Position numbers and translations under genes: made by a program | Shown here: positions 22,701-37,700 of the stretch, piece by piece | How the letters are laid out: the number at the start of each line of letters is the position of its first letter | Numbering within the stretch: position 1 is the stretch's first letter | Notes under the pieces: model-generated | The model's database searches: none | Told to the model about the DNA's origin: nothing | The model's input: only the letters and a program-made list of their open reading frames with translations | DNA from: Azolla caroliniana | Taxonomy: Eukaryota; Polypodiophyta | Direction: 5' to 3' | Assembly: GCA_043228905.1 (NCBI GenBank) | Contig: JBHGNT010000010.1 | Location: forward strand, 3,224,001 to 3,288,000 | Length of the DNA: 64,000 bases

Positions 22701-25700
22701 ATGATGATCAACATACCCAATCAGAATTCTCCACTTGGTGAAAAAAGAGAGTTTTGAGGCCTTACCAAATCTTTAGAGCTCAAATGGGTTAGTAATTGCA
22801 GCAATGCTCGCAAATCTTTGTATTTCTCCACCTGGCTCTCAGTATATAGGCTCTTTGACGTACTCAATGACACCTAGAGATTCATCATTTATAAGATTTT
22901 GGTGCTAAAAATACAGCTACATCAATTGTATCATACTTAAGATAACGTGAAATACTATATAGATCATACAATGCATTCACATTCACACATACAAGCATGC
23001 AAGCATATCAGACAACGAATCAATAGAGGTTACATTCATCTGCAGAAGGTGTAGTATACTTTTCCAATGTTATGTGTAGAATAAATCTGAAGTAGCCGCA
23101 AAGAGAAGCTGAAAAGAACTGCCGTTTCCTTAGCTTCCAAAAATGCAACTTGCCCATCCACCCAATCCACCACAAATTTCAGAAGAACATAGACCACTGA
23201 CGGCTACAATAAAATTGGAGGTAAGCTTAGTAATTTGCAAGACAATTTATTGACACGAAATGAGAATTTAAAAGTTTCTGCCAATACTTGGTTCTTGTAA
23301 GCCTCAAGAAATATAAGCATAGGATCCATTACTGCAGCACCAATATTGAACATTGCCTTCTGACTTCTTGGCATTGTAGCTCGAGCTGCTCCACGTAATC
23401 TTTCCATTAAAGTAATAACCTGTAACAGTCCACAAACAACATCATAAAGAATAGATAAAATCAGCTGATCGTCCTTTCCTTTAAAAAATCCTCACCATGA
23501 CAATAGCCTCTGGTTTTTGAGCAAAAGTGTTCAGATCTTTGCTATGTGCTATTTCAATTAGCTTAGCATTGATGGGGGAAAACAAGTCCATTAAAAACCT
23601 GCAAAATGAACTTTTATCTGTTAATATTACACATAATTGTAGGAGAAACAACAAAGAGCAGGAAATACTTACTGGTTTGTTGCCTCACTACTACTTAAAC
23701 CAGTTGCTGATCTGCATAGCACCTCTGCAAGTCCACGCTTTTGGTAGAAAGAATTTAAATTGAAATTAGTCACTTTCTATACAATGAAATTTTAATATCA
23801 TTAATATAATGTCAGGGGACAAAGAATTCTCTAACTTTCTGTGACAGTCAAGGACAGATAGTGAGCACAATAGTATACAGTATCAGCAATTCTACAATCC
23901 ACGATCCTGCAATTCTACACTACAATCTACCATTTCATTTCCAATATCAGCAACAAAATCCGGTTTTATATAAATGCTTCCATTCCAGATCTATGTAACG
24001 AAAACTTTTATGTTATGTTATACTCTTTATTTCTATCTTCCAGTTTAAATCTTTCCACAGAAGATGACTTAACTACTCTGACATCGAGTAAATCATAACA
24101 AAATAATTGCGAATTCTAGATTATAAAGGTACAACGGAAGAAAGTTAGCTCTGACACAACATTCTACACCGAATACAAACCTGAATAGTAGAAGGAAGAA
24201 CTAGCAAAGTTTGATCCAGATACGCAAATGCCTTTGTAAGATTTTGCCAAGTCTCCTGGTTTAGAATTAGAGAAAACTGAGTGCATGAACAAAATCAAAA
24301 TTGAAAACAGCATTGCAAACTTAACAGTATGTAATTGTGTTTACCACACAACATGACTGCGTCAATAAATATAACCGAGTTGGTAAAATTTTACTATTCA
24401 GTGGTATTGTCCTTTACCAGAAAAACCGCACCGTTTTTTTAATGTCTCAAATTTTCAACCAAATGAAGATGCAGACGAGTAATATGGTACACTCATTCAA
24501 GGATCCCTGGTACAATTTAATGTTGGTTGAAATGCACAAATTTAAAATAAAGGGATCACACATACCTTTATAATTGATGCTTACAGAAAAACGAGGAGGA
24601 AAAGAGAAATTTTGGTCATGAATCACTATTTTGTTGATGATGTTTGTCCACTCAAGGACATGGTTGCGTGGAGTGGAGTACAATAGAGAGTTTTCCTGAT
24701 CATGATTGGCACTAAATTGCTCAAGTTAACAACTTACCATCTTTGGCACAATATATTTTCTTGTCCTTCACAGTTTACAGAGGCAATGCCCTCTCCCTGG
24801 AAAAATAAGATACCATACACTTTTGGCCTGTGTCTTCTCTCTTAAAGACTTTTGTGTTTAGATCCTGGATGTTCTGAATATTCAAAAGATAGCCATTTAC
24901 ATTCTCGTGAAGCAATCTTGGTTCTCACACACACCTCTACAAACTTTTGCCGTATCAAATAGAAACTGTGGCATTAAATAGTTTGGATAGTATTTATCTC
25001 TGACATCATTTCACAATTGGGACAGAGCAGTTTCATAGGCCAAAGGAAAGCATTCCACGTGTGAAAATGGTTATAAGTAATAATACTGTTGCAAGGAGGT
25101 GGTTACCTTTGGACATTTACGTAGCTAATGAGTTAAAAATTCATCAGCACATACATAAGTAGAAAGTCTATGTACAACATCGCCACACGACTCTTTACTT
25201 TTCGATGCAAAAAGTCTTTCATATTGTTTTTACTCAACCTTCCACCAAAACAATGGTTTTAGCATGTTTTTTCACACTATACTTTGATCTCATAATCACC
25301 TTCATGGTTTGCCATACAAATGTCACTACAGACACAGATAAACATACATATAATGATCACTAATCTGGGCATTACCACAAAGTCTAATAATAATGATACA
25401 CTAGGAAAACAGTTATTAAAAGACATCTATATGAACGAAATGATGAGTGTGTTATTGAGTTATCTTGAATTCTTTATACAGCACCAATTCTTCTTTATCT
25501 TTCTTCTCCACAGATTATCATGTTTCCTATCCATAACAAATACAAATAAACCCATAAGAGAGAATATTCTCTAACTTTTAGTTATTGCAACATAATATAT
25601 GTGCATGAAGTGTTCCTATCCTTATGCTTAGTTCAAAACCCACACCTGTAAGTGCACCCACTCTATGATTTCATTGGGAACTGCCGCCACATATCAAAAC

Positions 25701-28700
25701 ATAGTGCTTTTAAAAGGAACACTCCCACCAATCTACACAGAAGGCTTACTATATTATGCTTTTTATATGGAACACTTCCATTGACCTACATAGCAGGTTT
25801 ACTATTATTAATGCTTTTATCTGCATTCGCAAGAAATCATAGCAAAATAAATGAAAGTATTACTCACTGACTGAACAAGGTAACTGCAAAGGTTACGTCT
25901 TCGTGCAAGTGCTGGAAGAAACTGGAAACAAGTTATTTCCTGTGGACATAAGACAAAGTTGAATTGGGAAATCCTGTTTGAAAATCAGCTTCCATAGTAA
26001 CCACCTTTAACAAGTAGAAAGAAGTTTGGAATTACCAATAAGCTCTTTTCCCCTGGCCAGCATGTCAATGCAACAACTGCCAGTCTAACCAGACATTCTA
26101 ATGCAGACCTACCATCCCCTTGCTCACTAAAGGCAACCACGACTGGATGTCTTTCAGTTGCTATGGCCGTTTGTTGAACTTCACTCTCTGTGCCGGATGG
26201 AGTCGAGTTTGGACCTCTTCCAGCATCCATAGGTAAAAGATAGGTGTCAACCCACCGAGCAAAGAACCATACAATCGCCTGCAAAGAACCATCATCATAA
26301 TTATCTTAAACATTTGCAAATTATGTGACCCGGAGACCAGGAGTTTCAGATGCTTTAATTCCTCCATGCAAATTCATTTGGCTAGAGGATTGTCTACTAA
26401 ACAGACTAAAGAGACTCAGGTGAGTGTCAACTACTTCTCGGTTCAAAGAGCAGCTTCACATTAACTTATATGCATGATTCACATTTAACACATGTTGGAG
26501 TCAATATTCAAGTAGATACATGATTCTCAATAGTCTACTGACGCATTTCAAAATTCCCACTTTTACTAATCATTTCAAATTTCCACATGCAACTTTTCAG
26601 CTCCAAAGATATGACAACACAATCTTATTGAAGATCAGATGTGGCATGATGATCAGAAAATATGTAAAGCACTAGAGGAAATTCATGGAGACTTGGCATT
26701 GATAAAGTATCATTCAACTCATTACCCCTTGGGTCCTCAGACATCAGGTTTCAGACAATGCTCATGCACAAATACTGATAGAATATCTTACACTATTCAA
26801 TAAGGAAGGTTAAAGTAATACCTCCATTAAACGAGCACTAAAAAATGATCTTCCTGAACACAGATCCAGACTCCTCTGGGCTAATGAAATAGCTGACCTG
26901 TGTATTATCAAACCATGCTCCATCAAATAATGGGCAAAATAAATTTGAAACATAGACAAAATCTCAACCATTAACAATACAAAAAGTATTCTTTTCTGTT
27001 TTAAACTGAAAGTTGTTTTATTAGGTGCCATTCCGAAATGCAATTATAAAACCATTTAAATTGTTTCCAAAAGACATCCAATACAACTTTAAAAGCAAAG
27101 ATTTCATTACATCAACCAAAAAGGCAAACATCAGGATAGTATGTTGACCCAGCTACTCCTGTTTATCTCAAATTTATCAATGGTAACTCCTGTTTATCCA
27201 AAGAATAGCACACAAGAGTTTGCTGGAGAAAAATTACAATGAAATCAACCATCAGGAAAGTATGGTGACCTAGCTACTCCTGTTTGTCTCAAATCTATTA
27301 ATGATTACTCCTGCTTGTCCAAAGATTAGCACACAATATTGCTGGCATACAATTACAAAGGGCCTGAACAATTCTTCAATAGGGATGAGTACCAACCTGA
27401 AAGCATGGAAACAATGTAAAATTATCCTTTCGATGAGAAATGTACAGAGTAAGACCCAGAAGGAAAGGAAGGCCAAAATCATCGTATGAGACAAATCAGA
27501 GCCACGTAAATCCCCAATGCTCCACGCTCTCACAATACTTGCCACATATCTCATCTCACTTAAGAGGAGTCTATAGAGGCTGAAACAAGCTTCCAAATAA
27601 TGGTATAAAAATTTTGATGCTTCCATGTTATCACATGGGTTTTAAAAGAGCCGTGCAGATTATTGTATTTACACAGAAAGGGATGTAGACTGTAACCCCA
27701 TCATTTTGGTATTGATGGAAAAAAGCAAACTAATCTTAATGCACTTGCAGACCAGCTAAAATCACCTTTTCCATTAAAGATAAGACTCAACTGAACACAT
27801 ATCTTGTGTATGAGAATAAAGAGGAATGAGCAGCAGTGGCTGCTTTAAGTATCCCAAGAAACGTACATTGAAAGCAATAGGTCTAGCTTCACAGCCACAT
27901 GTCAATTGAGCAAAAACGACTACCCAATACACGCTGCAGCAGCTTGTAGTTCGTTGATGTATGCCATGGATGCTACAAGACAAGACATTGCACGTGCAAC
28001 GGGAGTTGTTAGTAGACTCATGGGTAATCCCGGAAAGGCCCACTATGAAACCATAAAGTCAATTGTAAGATATTTGAAGGGGGCAATAAGTAAATATCTG
28101 CATTATCAAAAGGTTCCACTGGAATTACAAGGATTCTGTGACTCCGATGTGGTAGATGATGTGGATACACACAAACCCACTAGCAGATATGTATTTCAGT
28201 GAATATATTGTCTACTACTGTGGCTGAATATATTTCAGTGACTGAGCTTCCACAGAAGCTATATGGTTGGCACGTCTCTGCAATGAGCTTAGTCTACCTA
28301 TGAGGACAGCAATCCTACATTGTAATAGCTAGAGTGTCATATGCTTGCAATTGCCATGTTTCATGCATGCACTAAGCATATTGATGCGCAATATCACTAC
28401 ATAAGAAAGGTGACAAAAGCTGGGCTCATCTCATCGCATACAATCAGCAGTACAACAGTGCGAGTTACAAATTAAGTAAAAATTGACTAAGCATGTTGAG
28501 TTGCAATATCACTACATAAGAAAGGTGACAAAAGCTGGACTCATCTCATTGCATAAAATCAGCAGTACAACATTGCGTTCAGCTAGTGGGAGTTACAAAC
28601 TAAGTACAAATTGATTGAGTATTACGGTCCAACAATTTCCTGTTTATACATTCATAAAGACCCTTTCATATTGCCGTTCTCTTGAGAGCTTCTATATTTG

Positions 28701-31700
28701 GGTCACTTGACCAGTGTAAACTGGCTAAAGTGCCCTAAAATCACATTCCAATAAAGCAATATATTTTTTACTCTTAAAATAGATTATTAGGGTCTCCAAA
28801 AACCTAAGTGTATCTTCATCCTCTTCTTTCATCTAAACACGATGCGTGAGCTTCATAATTGAAAGCTCAAAGCACCTTATTCCCAAAACTGTCTTTTCTG
28901 GGTCTCCAAATTTACAAGATCCTTACCAAGAATCAGAGTGAAAAAAGAAGACGCCCTGATTTGCCCAATGATATGCTCACTTGTGGGCAGTACTTCCTCT
29001 CTAGAAAAAGCCATTCTAAAGTCATCTGAAGGAACACCACTCCACGGATATTTTCTAACCCATCTTTATGGGGCTCAGGTATGTAATGGAGAGAAGACAT
29101 TTAAAATGCAAGTATTATCTAGAAACAGCAACATGAGATGCCTTTTCCTGGAATTTTTATCTGATCTTTGGCAAAGAAAACATACACTATCAAATCAAAC
29201 AAAAACTAATAGGAAAAAGAAATGGTGAAACAAACCGTGAGAGTAGAACTACAGGATGATCAGTCAAATCTGTGCTTCCTGGTAAGTGTTCAAGTATAGC
29301 CTCTGGAACCTGACAAAGGAGACAAAATCACACGACAATCAAAATGTTCAGGAGGATCTGGACAGTCTCTTTAAACAAACTTCTAATGGCACGGACAGTT
29401 TGAGATTTCATTTACCTCATAAAATATAAATGGTGCAATTAAAAACAGAACAAACAATCAGGCTTTTACTTACCATGGGAGTTTCTCCATCCCCAGGATC
29501 CGCCAGAACATGACCAGAAATAAGCAATGTCCAATGAACTTCCTCCAACAGAGAACTTGGATAATCTGTGTTGCCTGTAAACTGCACATTTTGATTGAGC
29601 ATTATTTATTTTATTTAGATGAACTCAATATTCTAGATGTAAATTCTTTAATCCCTCATTACTCCAAACTTCCATAAAATTAATGTGTCAATGCCATCAG
29701 CTTTTGTTTCTGTTATTTGGGCCATCAAATTTCCAACTCAACAGGAAAAATGAAAATGCTCCAAATATCTCAAAATATCAAAATCAAAGAAAATACAATG
29801 AATTAATCAGTCTTGATAAACTTGAAGGGAGGTGGAGGACATAATCAATATAATAAATGATGATTAGCTTACTCCCATAGACACATATCATTTATGTCAT
29901 TCCATAGATTCTGAAATTACAATTTATTTTAAGGCTCCCGTCAGCACAACATGTTATTCCACATGCTCTCTAAGCATCTTCTATTGGGGACGCAATACTG
30001 GGTAATACAGATATGCAATTTTATGGTTCATAAAGAAGAACTTATCTTCTAGGTTCTTGGTGGTTAGTGAGTTGCTATATTTAATATCTTTATACTTATC
30101 TTAATATCTGATATCTTAGAGAGCCATCATTTTATGGTTCATACAGGAGAACTTTTTTCTAGGTTCTTGGTGGTTCGTGAGTTGCTATATCTGATACCTT
30201 GATACTTATTTTCACAGCAGTACAATAAACACCATGGAGCCTGCAGGAGGCATTCATTGGCTCCTTATGGATCGGACTACAATGCTGGAGCCAATTCCTT
30301 TATGCATAGGATGAGTCATAGTTTGAGCTTCTTAGCAGTGAGCAAGCTATAATGGCTCACATTAATGTACAGTGCATACCCAATCAGTTCAGGATAATAT
30401 CCAGTGAGACCAACATATCTTGATATCTACTAAGATGCCATGAATGGCTTCCAATTTGACTAGATATATTTGTTAACAGAGAGCATTTCGTAGTAAGAAG
30501 TACAAACGTCCTCAGTTAAATGCTTGTTCACCAATTATGCTCGGTGGCAGGAAAACAGGGTACAGAACCAGTTCCAATGATAGAATTTGTAGTAAGTTCA
30601 GAAAAACTTGCCATATGGAGGCACTGGTAATGTTACCTACTCACAAACATCTAGCTAGCTTCATAAACTTCTCTACATGAACAATCATCCCATGTAAGTT
30701 CACCTGTTGATGAAATGGAACAAGGTTATCGTTCTACCTCAATTGTGACCTAAATAAGAGTTCATGCATGAAAATCAGCAAGTACGAGGCTAACTAAATA
30801 TAGTCATCTTCTCACAAAAATCATTATTAAACTGACATGTCTTCTGTAAATTTGGATCATTGTAACAAGAAGAGAGGACTGCTTAAATATTTCAGCAGTT
30901 ACACTCTCAAAGTGAAATATAGTTAAATTAATTCATAGAGAAAAATGAATAACCAACCTCGCATAGAAAGGAACACCGTTCAGCCAATAGTGCAGCCAAA
31001 AGTGATATAGATTCTGCTGGAGCTGCACGGGCTATCAACGCAAACGCACTGAGACGCTCATCTCTAGCTGCAGTGTAGATATAATTAATGAAATTTCAGT
31101 AAAATATCCATCAAGGTAGAATTACGTACACAAATATTGCAACATAATCCATAAAACCACAAAAATCATTCATTTGACTTCTCTGTGTCAATTCAAATTT
31201 CAATGTCTAAAGTTTGAGACATATACAAATAAAATTAAGTGAGAAGACATCCTAATATAGTGGAGATTGAATCTTCATAATACCCAAGAAACATATAAAT
31301 TTAAAATATCTTGTAAATAAAAAACATTCATATTTTTTACCAATGTACATGTGTGCCATATAAACCATTTGTATCTCAAGGTTGTTAAGCCATAAGACAG
31401 TACGTGTAAAGTGTGTCACAGTGTAGAGTGCTTATGCTAATTTGAGACTAATATCTTACAATATGGTAGATTCGGCAAAAAAATTCAATCATGAAACTTA
31501 AACATAAAATATCTCCAATATTAAGATTTAATAGATTAACAACAAAATCAAAGAATTTAGGCACGGATGTAGATTTTAATATGTTCAAAATACTAGGAGA
31601 AAATCCAAGTTCCTAAAATGGCTCGAACTTCGTTTGTTGGTAAAATGTTTCTAGCTAAATTCACCATTAGACAAAGCATCAGACATATAAAAAACACCAT

Positions 31701-34700
31701 CACTATCACACAAAATCTCCCTCAATAACTAGGTTGCCCTTGATTGGCTTGTTTACATTGATAAGTATATTCCAATTAAATTCCACCTCACCTATATTAG
31801 GATGTCTTGTCAATTTTCGATAACACACATTCGAGTGACAACACACTAAGCACTCTTAAGTTACAGGCATGATTATTTGTGGATGCCCCCCTCTTTCGTT
31901 ACTGTAATTAATTAGCTACTGTTTTACTCATTCTAGACTCAAAGTAAACACCTCTCCTCTGTTTCCTCTGGAATTCTTTTTCCTTCTTTCGTTTTCAACT
32001 TTCAAGTTAAGATTTCAAATATCAAATTTGCATGATCCATGCAGGTTGGACAAGAAAATGTGGTCTAAATGGTGACAAACAATGCCTCAAATTATGTGGC
32101 CATGGGGATTTATGGAGTAGAGTTTCCAAAAATTATATGGATTCCAAGAGCCAGTCATTTCCTTGACTTGCTGATGAAGACAGAAAATTTGTGATGGGTG
32201 AGGTATATTACAAGAAGCTATGGAGATTGTGAACTTTCACAAACAAATATAGGATCCTTAGTATGTAAGAAAAGAATGTAAAAATCTAAAGATTTTTGCC
32301 CTTTCAGAGAACTCTATTCGGAGATCTCTCCAACTTGGATCAGCTCATGATGGAGACCTTTTGAAGGCAGAAGTTTCAGCCCATCTATGTTCAGAATGTT
32401 AAATGAGATCCTCTGTTATCTTTTGCAATTCTACTAATTTAGATATACATTTTGGCTTGATGTTCTCAAAACCCAAACAAAATTATAAAATGTCCTTTTT
32501 CATTGTATATGAAATCTATTCTTCATCAAACAATGGTTACTACAATGTGGAATGATTGGGACGAGTCCTCTACACAAGAGAATAAATATATACAAAGTGT
32601 ATGATAAATAAGGATTTTAGGGTTTGAGTTTGAGCCTTAGTGATCTCTGTGATTCCAATTTCTAACATTCTTTGGATGATGGACATGGCAGGACCAATAG
32701 TGACAGTGGTGACCAGCTCTGTCTTGTAGGTCTCCCTATGCATTTCATGAGACAAGGACTGAGATAGGGGCATGTAAACAACTTAAAGCTCACAAAACGA
32801 GAGAGCTTGTAGAAATTATTGAGAAGAAGATGAAGTACATTGTCAGGATTGCAGCTTTACTTCAGCCATCCTACAAAGATCTCGTCTTGGCATCTGACTC
32901 TGAGTTGTGGGAGGATTGTGCTGCATTCCTTTAAAAGACACTCATGGGAAAGTCCTGCTCATGAAGAATTTTCTGTAGTCAAAACAATATTGTATTACAT
33001 CAGCTACAGATTGAGGTAGGCAGATATACACGACTACCTCTAGAAGAGAGAATTTGCCAATTGTGTCATCAAGGAGTAGAATCTGAGGAACACTATGTTT
33101 GTCATTGTAGTGTCTTTTATGAAATCAGAGGGAGATACCATTGCCTCTTTAAACAAGGCTTTGGCCCACTACGCAAGGTAATGGAATATGAGGACCAACG
33201 ATGCCTAGGACTTTTCTTGCTAGAGATCAAGAGACATCGGGAAAAGTTGTTGAAGAATACAGCCGCACAAGCTCATCCACAAAGAACAATCACAACTTTC
33301 TTTAGCCCCATCACTCCTACTAATGCTACAAGTCCATCACAGGATACACAAATGGGCCCCAGACCAGGACATAACAAAGGGGTTACAATTGATCGGGCAA
33401 TAGCAATTTTCCGTGCACGTACGCCCCGGCCCCATGGACCACGGCCTCGACACCCTTGTCATCGATAGATAAAAGCCATTATCTCCCGCCATCGTAGGTG
33501 CTTCCCTCGCTTCAGAGACATTTCCATTCTGCATCAACCTATGCTAGAGATCTTTCGAAGACAAAAGCTACAATATACCTAGCTTGAATCTCACATGTGC
33601 CAAAAACCAGATTCCCTCGTTTCTTCTCTTTTCATCTTATTTACTTTTATATTTATTGTGTAATATTTATTTTATTTTGATTTGTTCTCAAAGACGAGAA
33701 AACAATCAAGATGTAATCTCTTATTTGGTCTTATACGCCATTTTGGCCTCTTAAAAGACATTAATATATCTTTCTTTCTTCTCTCTCTGTAACAGAATAT
33801 TGTGTTCTCTGTAGTGAAAGAATACTGTATTCTTTATAGTAAAAGAATATTGTATTCTCTGTAACAAAACAATATTCTGAAGATATTAAGAATGGAGGGT
33901 AGCAATATTGCGTATGGCAGTCAGAATGTCAACTCCAAAAGGTGACCTCATGTGTATCCTCTGCATGTTAATACACAGCCTGATATCAACCCTTAAAGAA
34001 GATCAATTAGGCTTGACCAAGGAAGACCTTAATAAGAAAAGAACGAAAGGGGATTATCACTTCAATTTGTAGATAGATTGTTCTCTCTACTCGAAAGAAT
34101 GGGATATAACTCCATAAACAACATAAGAAAAAAAATGAGAAGATTCAAGCAAATTTGTTTTGGGGAAAATGAATGAGGATTATTTTACTTTTCATTTCAC
34201 ATTAGATAGTTATAGATTTCTGGTCAATTCAATAAAATTTTCAAAACAAAAGAAGTGTGCCCGCATTGAACCATATCTATGCAGAATACATTTATGTGAA
34301 CACACCATACATTGCAGTCGGTATACAGAAACCACCTTGCTCGATCTATACCAATGCCTACATCTTAATATATACACATACATAAAATACAGGACAAAAC
34401 TACAGTAAAATAATGCTAATGTTTGTACACCCAATGGTTTAGCTTAGCTAAATAGCTAAAGAGATGTTGCGTGGATAGAATAATAATAAATATGTACAAA
34501 AAATAATATCCATAACCCTCACTCTTTAACAACCTGCTATAGCAGCCTGTAATTGTTCAGATTCATCATCATCAGAAGAAGAAGAGGCAGCAGCAACTGC
34601 ATGAATACACAAGGGATGCGTATAAGTTATCATAAATTGCTGCATATGCTGCATAAATTGCTGCATATACCTCTCAATTCAGTATATACAAAGGTCCGAA

Positions 34701-37700
34701 ACACTCTTGCTGCTGCCTGTACTCCAGATTGTGGAAAAGGAATCCGTTTGCTTAAGTCTGCAGGCTGGTTGCATATAGAATGGTTCAATTTATTTTGGCA
34801 TAATACTAAATATTGAAATTAAATTGGAGCCTTTGAAAAATGTTATTTACAGATGTTATATTTACAATCCACTCTAGTCTCTTATCAATTTATGATTGAA
34901 TAACATTTGTATAAGAGATGCTCTTATAAAATAGACTTGTAATAGCTAGGGTATTACTTCAAATGTGTTAGGAATACACTTGAAATGAGTTCCAACTTCT
35001 AAGAATTAAGACCACCAGTTACACATCATGAATGCCGTCTTCTGCACATTGAGGCCAACCAGGGAAATAATGAAGAAATTTATATTTTCATTAGGATGCA
35101 GTGCGTTGAGCAAGTGACTTTAAAGATGGGATTAAGCATGAAATGCATAGTTGCGAGATACATTACATATCCCAATTCATAGAGCCCTCGTCCTATAGTT
35201 ATGTATTGAGACTGAGGCCTATCTCTTCATTGTTTCAAGTAGCTACTGGTCATAAACTTGATGAGAGAAGGTCCAAATTAAACAAAAAGACATTTTGATC
35301 AGCTTAAAGCATTGCACTTGTGAACAAAACCTAAAGGTTATGCAAAAGAAGTTGAATAGTTTACATGATCTCACCTGCAAAAGACATGTCCATGTATCAA
35401 GAAGACTGCCAGACGCTTCTTCTACCCAGGTTTCTTCATCATCCTGTTTTTCACCGCTAGCTTTAATAATTTCTTCAGTAAGTGATGATAAAAGCTGTAA
35501 GGTACTGTGGAAAACAAATAAATCCTCCATGAACCAAAAAGCCTTTCCAGTTTATTTTTATCAGAAATCAGCCTGAAAAGAGGAAAAATATGTTAAATAC
35601 CTTTGTCCTAAAGGCTTTAAGAAATTATCAAACGCTGCAGGAGATGTCAGACTTGCTATTGATCCTAGGGCCCGTAAACCATCAAGCAGCTCACTGTTAA
35701 TAGACAAACGAAACACTCGTTTAGTAAACATTACTGATGCGCTTTTTTGTTCCATGGAAGATTAATATGATTATCAAAACATAAAAAGATCAACAATCTT
35801 AGACAGGGCCTACCTTTCACTTTGTCCAGTTTTAACAGCCAAAATGGCAGACTCTGGAGGGCTGATCCAAGATGCAATGCCAGTTAGCATGCGTTGTAAA
35901 TGCTGCTCTTGTGTGACTCCTTTGTCTGAAAATAGTAATAAGCAGAGTAAACCAGAAGGTTGTGGTTTGTTTTTGGTGATGACAAAATGTATCTAGTAGT
36001 AGTAGCATTCAAAAGTAACAACATGAAACTGTCCTTACAGCCTGCCCAGTTCCTCTTTTCTTTCCACGTTCTAAATATATTGTACAAAAAAATCCATTAC
36101 AGTTATAGTTGTGTGTTAATTAAATCTGATTTCTATGAGCTTACCCGGAGGAAATATGTTTCCGGTAAGACAACAAAGCTGTAAGATCAGTTGTCTTGCT
36201 GACACACAAAGAGGAGAGTCAATCCAACTGTGTTCCAAGGTATGCTGCCTGATACAAGAATAAAAGTGCAAGATCCAGTTCGCATGATTTGGCGAAAGCA
36301 GAAGATCTTGCCATGAAGACCCTGGCTGATTCACATTTCCAGATAGGCAAGTTATTTGCCACCCATACATCCATTTAAAAGTTCAATGCATGCACAAATT
36401 CCGAACCTGGACAAATGCTCCAGACTCTCCACCACGTTTTCCATTCGAATAGTCATAACTCATGGAAAATGCACTAGCTCTGGCTTTTGCAATAACATTG
36501 ACCAAGCTTCCATGAAATTCCCAGCATAATATCTGACACATGAACCTCAAAGCTGATGCACAAACGTGCACTTCAAGATGTTTTGATGTATTCTGTAAAA
36601 CCTTGTCTGCTACACAGGATATTGCATCTAGAGCCCACGTATAAAATTTCTGGAAATAGTAAACATGAAAATAAGAAAGAATCAGCGTAGATATATACGA
36701 ATACATGGAGAATGGAGCTGCATAAACATAAGAAACTGATGTTCGTTTGAAAACAACCTTTACCTGTAAATACTCTAACTCTAATGATGCTCGGCAATGT
36801 TCATGAAATTCAGCAGACAAACCCATGACACTAGCTGTAGAAGGAGAGAATTCTGAAACCTAAAGTTTGAAGTGACGATGTCTTCAAAGTATGTGTCAAC
36901 TTTCCCTAAAAAACATAAAATCAATTGAAAAATATCACCATACCAATGACTCCAAGAAAGATATGCCTGCAACTTGACCAGACACGCCGTGTGCACCTAA
37001 AACAGCTTGTTTAACCTGAGAAAAAAGAGCAGTCATCTGAATTAGAAAGACAACAAAAAACCAACAAAGTTCACCCACATACACGGGCACAATGAGGTTT
37101 ACATTGTTTTTTATCAAAATCCTTCAGAATTAAAGAAAGAAATCTAATTACGTTTCTTGGGCTAGAACACTTTTGCCTTTGAAATATCTCTCACATGGGC
37201 TGATCCAAGATGGAGAGGCCTCGGGAGCAAGGGAAACGCCCTCCGTGGCCAATGATAATGGCTTTCATTAGTTGATAACAAGGGTGATGCTGCTGTTGTT
37301 TGGATGTGTCTTATGTGCATGACAAATTGCTAATGCTAAATCTATTGTAACTCCTTTCAAATGTCGTGGTCGAGACCCTAGTTGTGTAGCCCTTGATTGA
37401 ATTACAGCATGAGGACTGATGGAGCTAAAGAAAATTGTAATGGTTCTTTGTTGATGAAGATTAGTTGCATCATTATCTCGCAACATCTTCTATGTGTTTT
37501 GATTTCTAGCAAGGACAGTCCCAAGCCTCATTGATCTCGGTGCCATTATCTTACAAAGTGGATCAAACCTTGTTTGAAGAGGCACTGATATCTCTCCTAG
37601 TTATCATCTGATTCCACATTTGATGACACAATGGACAGACCAAACTTCCATAGATTTGCATATACACACGCTTGTCTCAATCTTTAACTGATGTCGCGAA

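Larger units (their letters stand above)
16793..23598 (-). other. XPO4: XPO4 exons 23-32
   Basis: Exons: 23, 23598-23496; 24, 23419-23288; 25, 23203-23060; 26, 22873-22766; 27, 22693-22640; 28, 22567-22490; 29, 22384-22271; 30, 22178-21979; 31, 17143-17074; 32, 16981-16793. The stop is TAA at 16795-16793. Exons 23 to 30 are tightly packed. Intron 30 (21978..17144) was then expanded to 4.8 kb by the copia element. Exons 31 and 32 ([24 protein letters not shown]) read on in the same frame, showing that the gene continues past the insertion. Confidence 0.93.

Noticed and set aside
26810-27043. Minus-strand ORF beginning MHFGMAPNK as an independent gene
   Set aside because: Only its 3' part (26897..26822) is XPO4 exon 18. 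The rest is intron.
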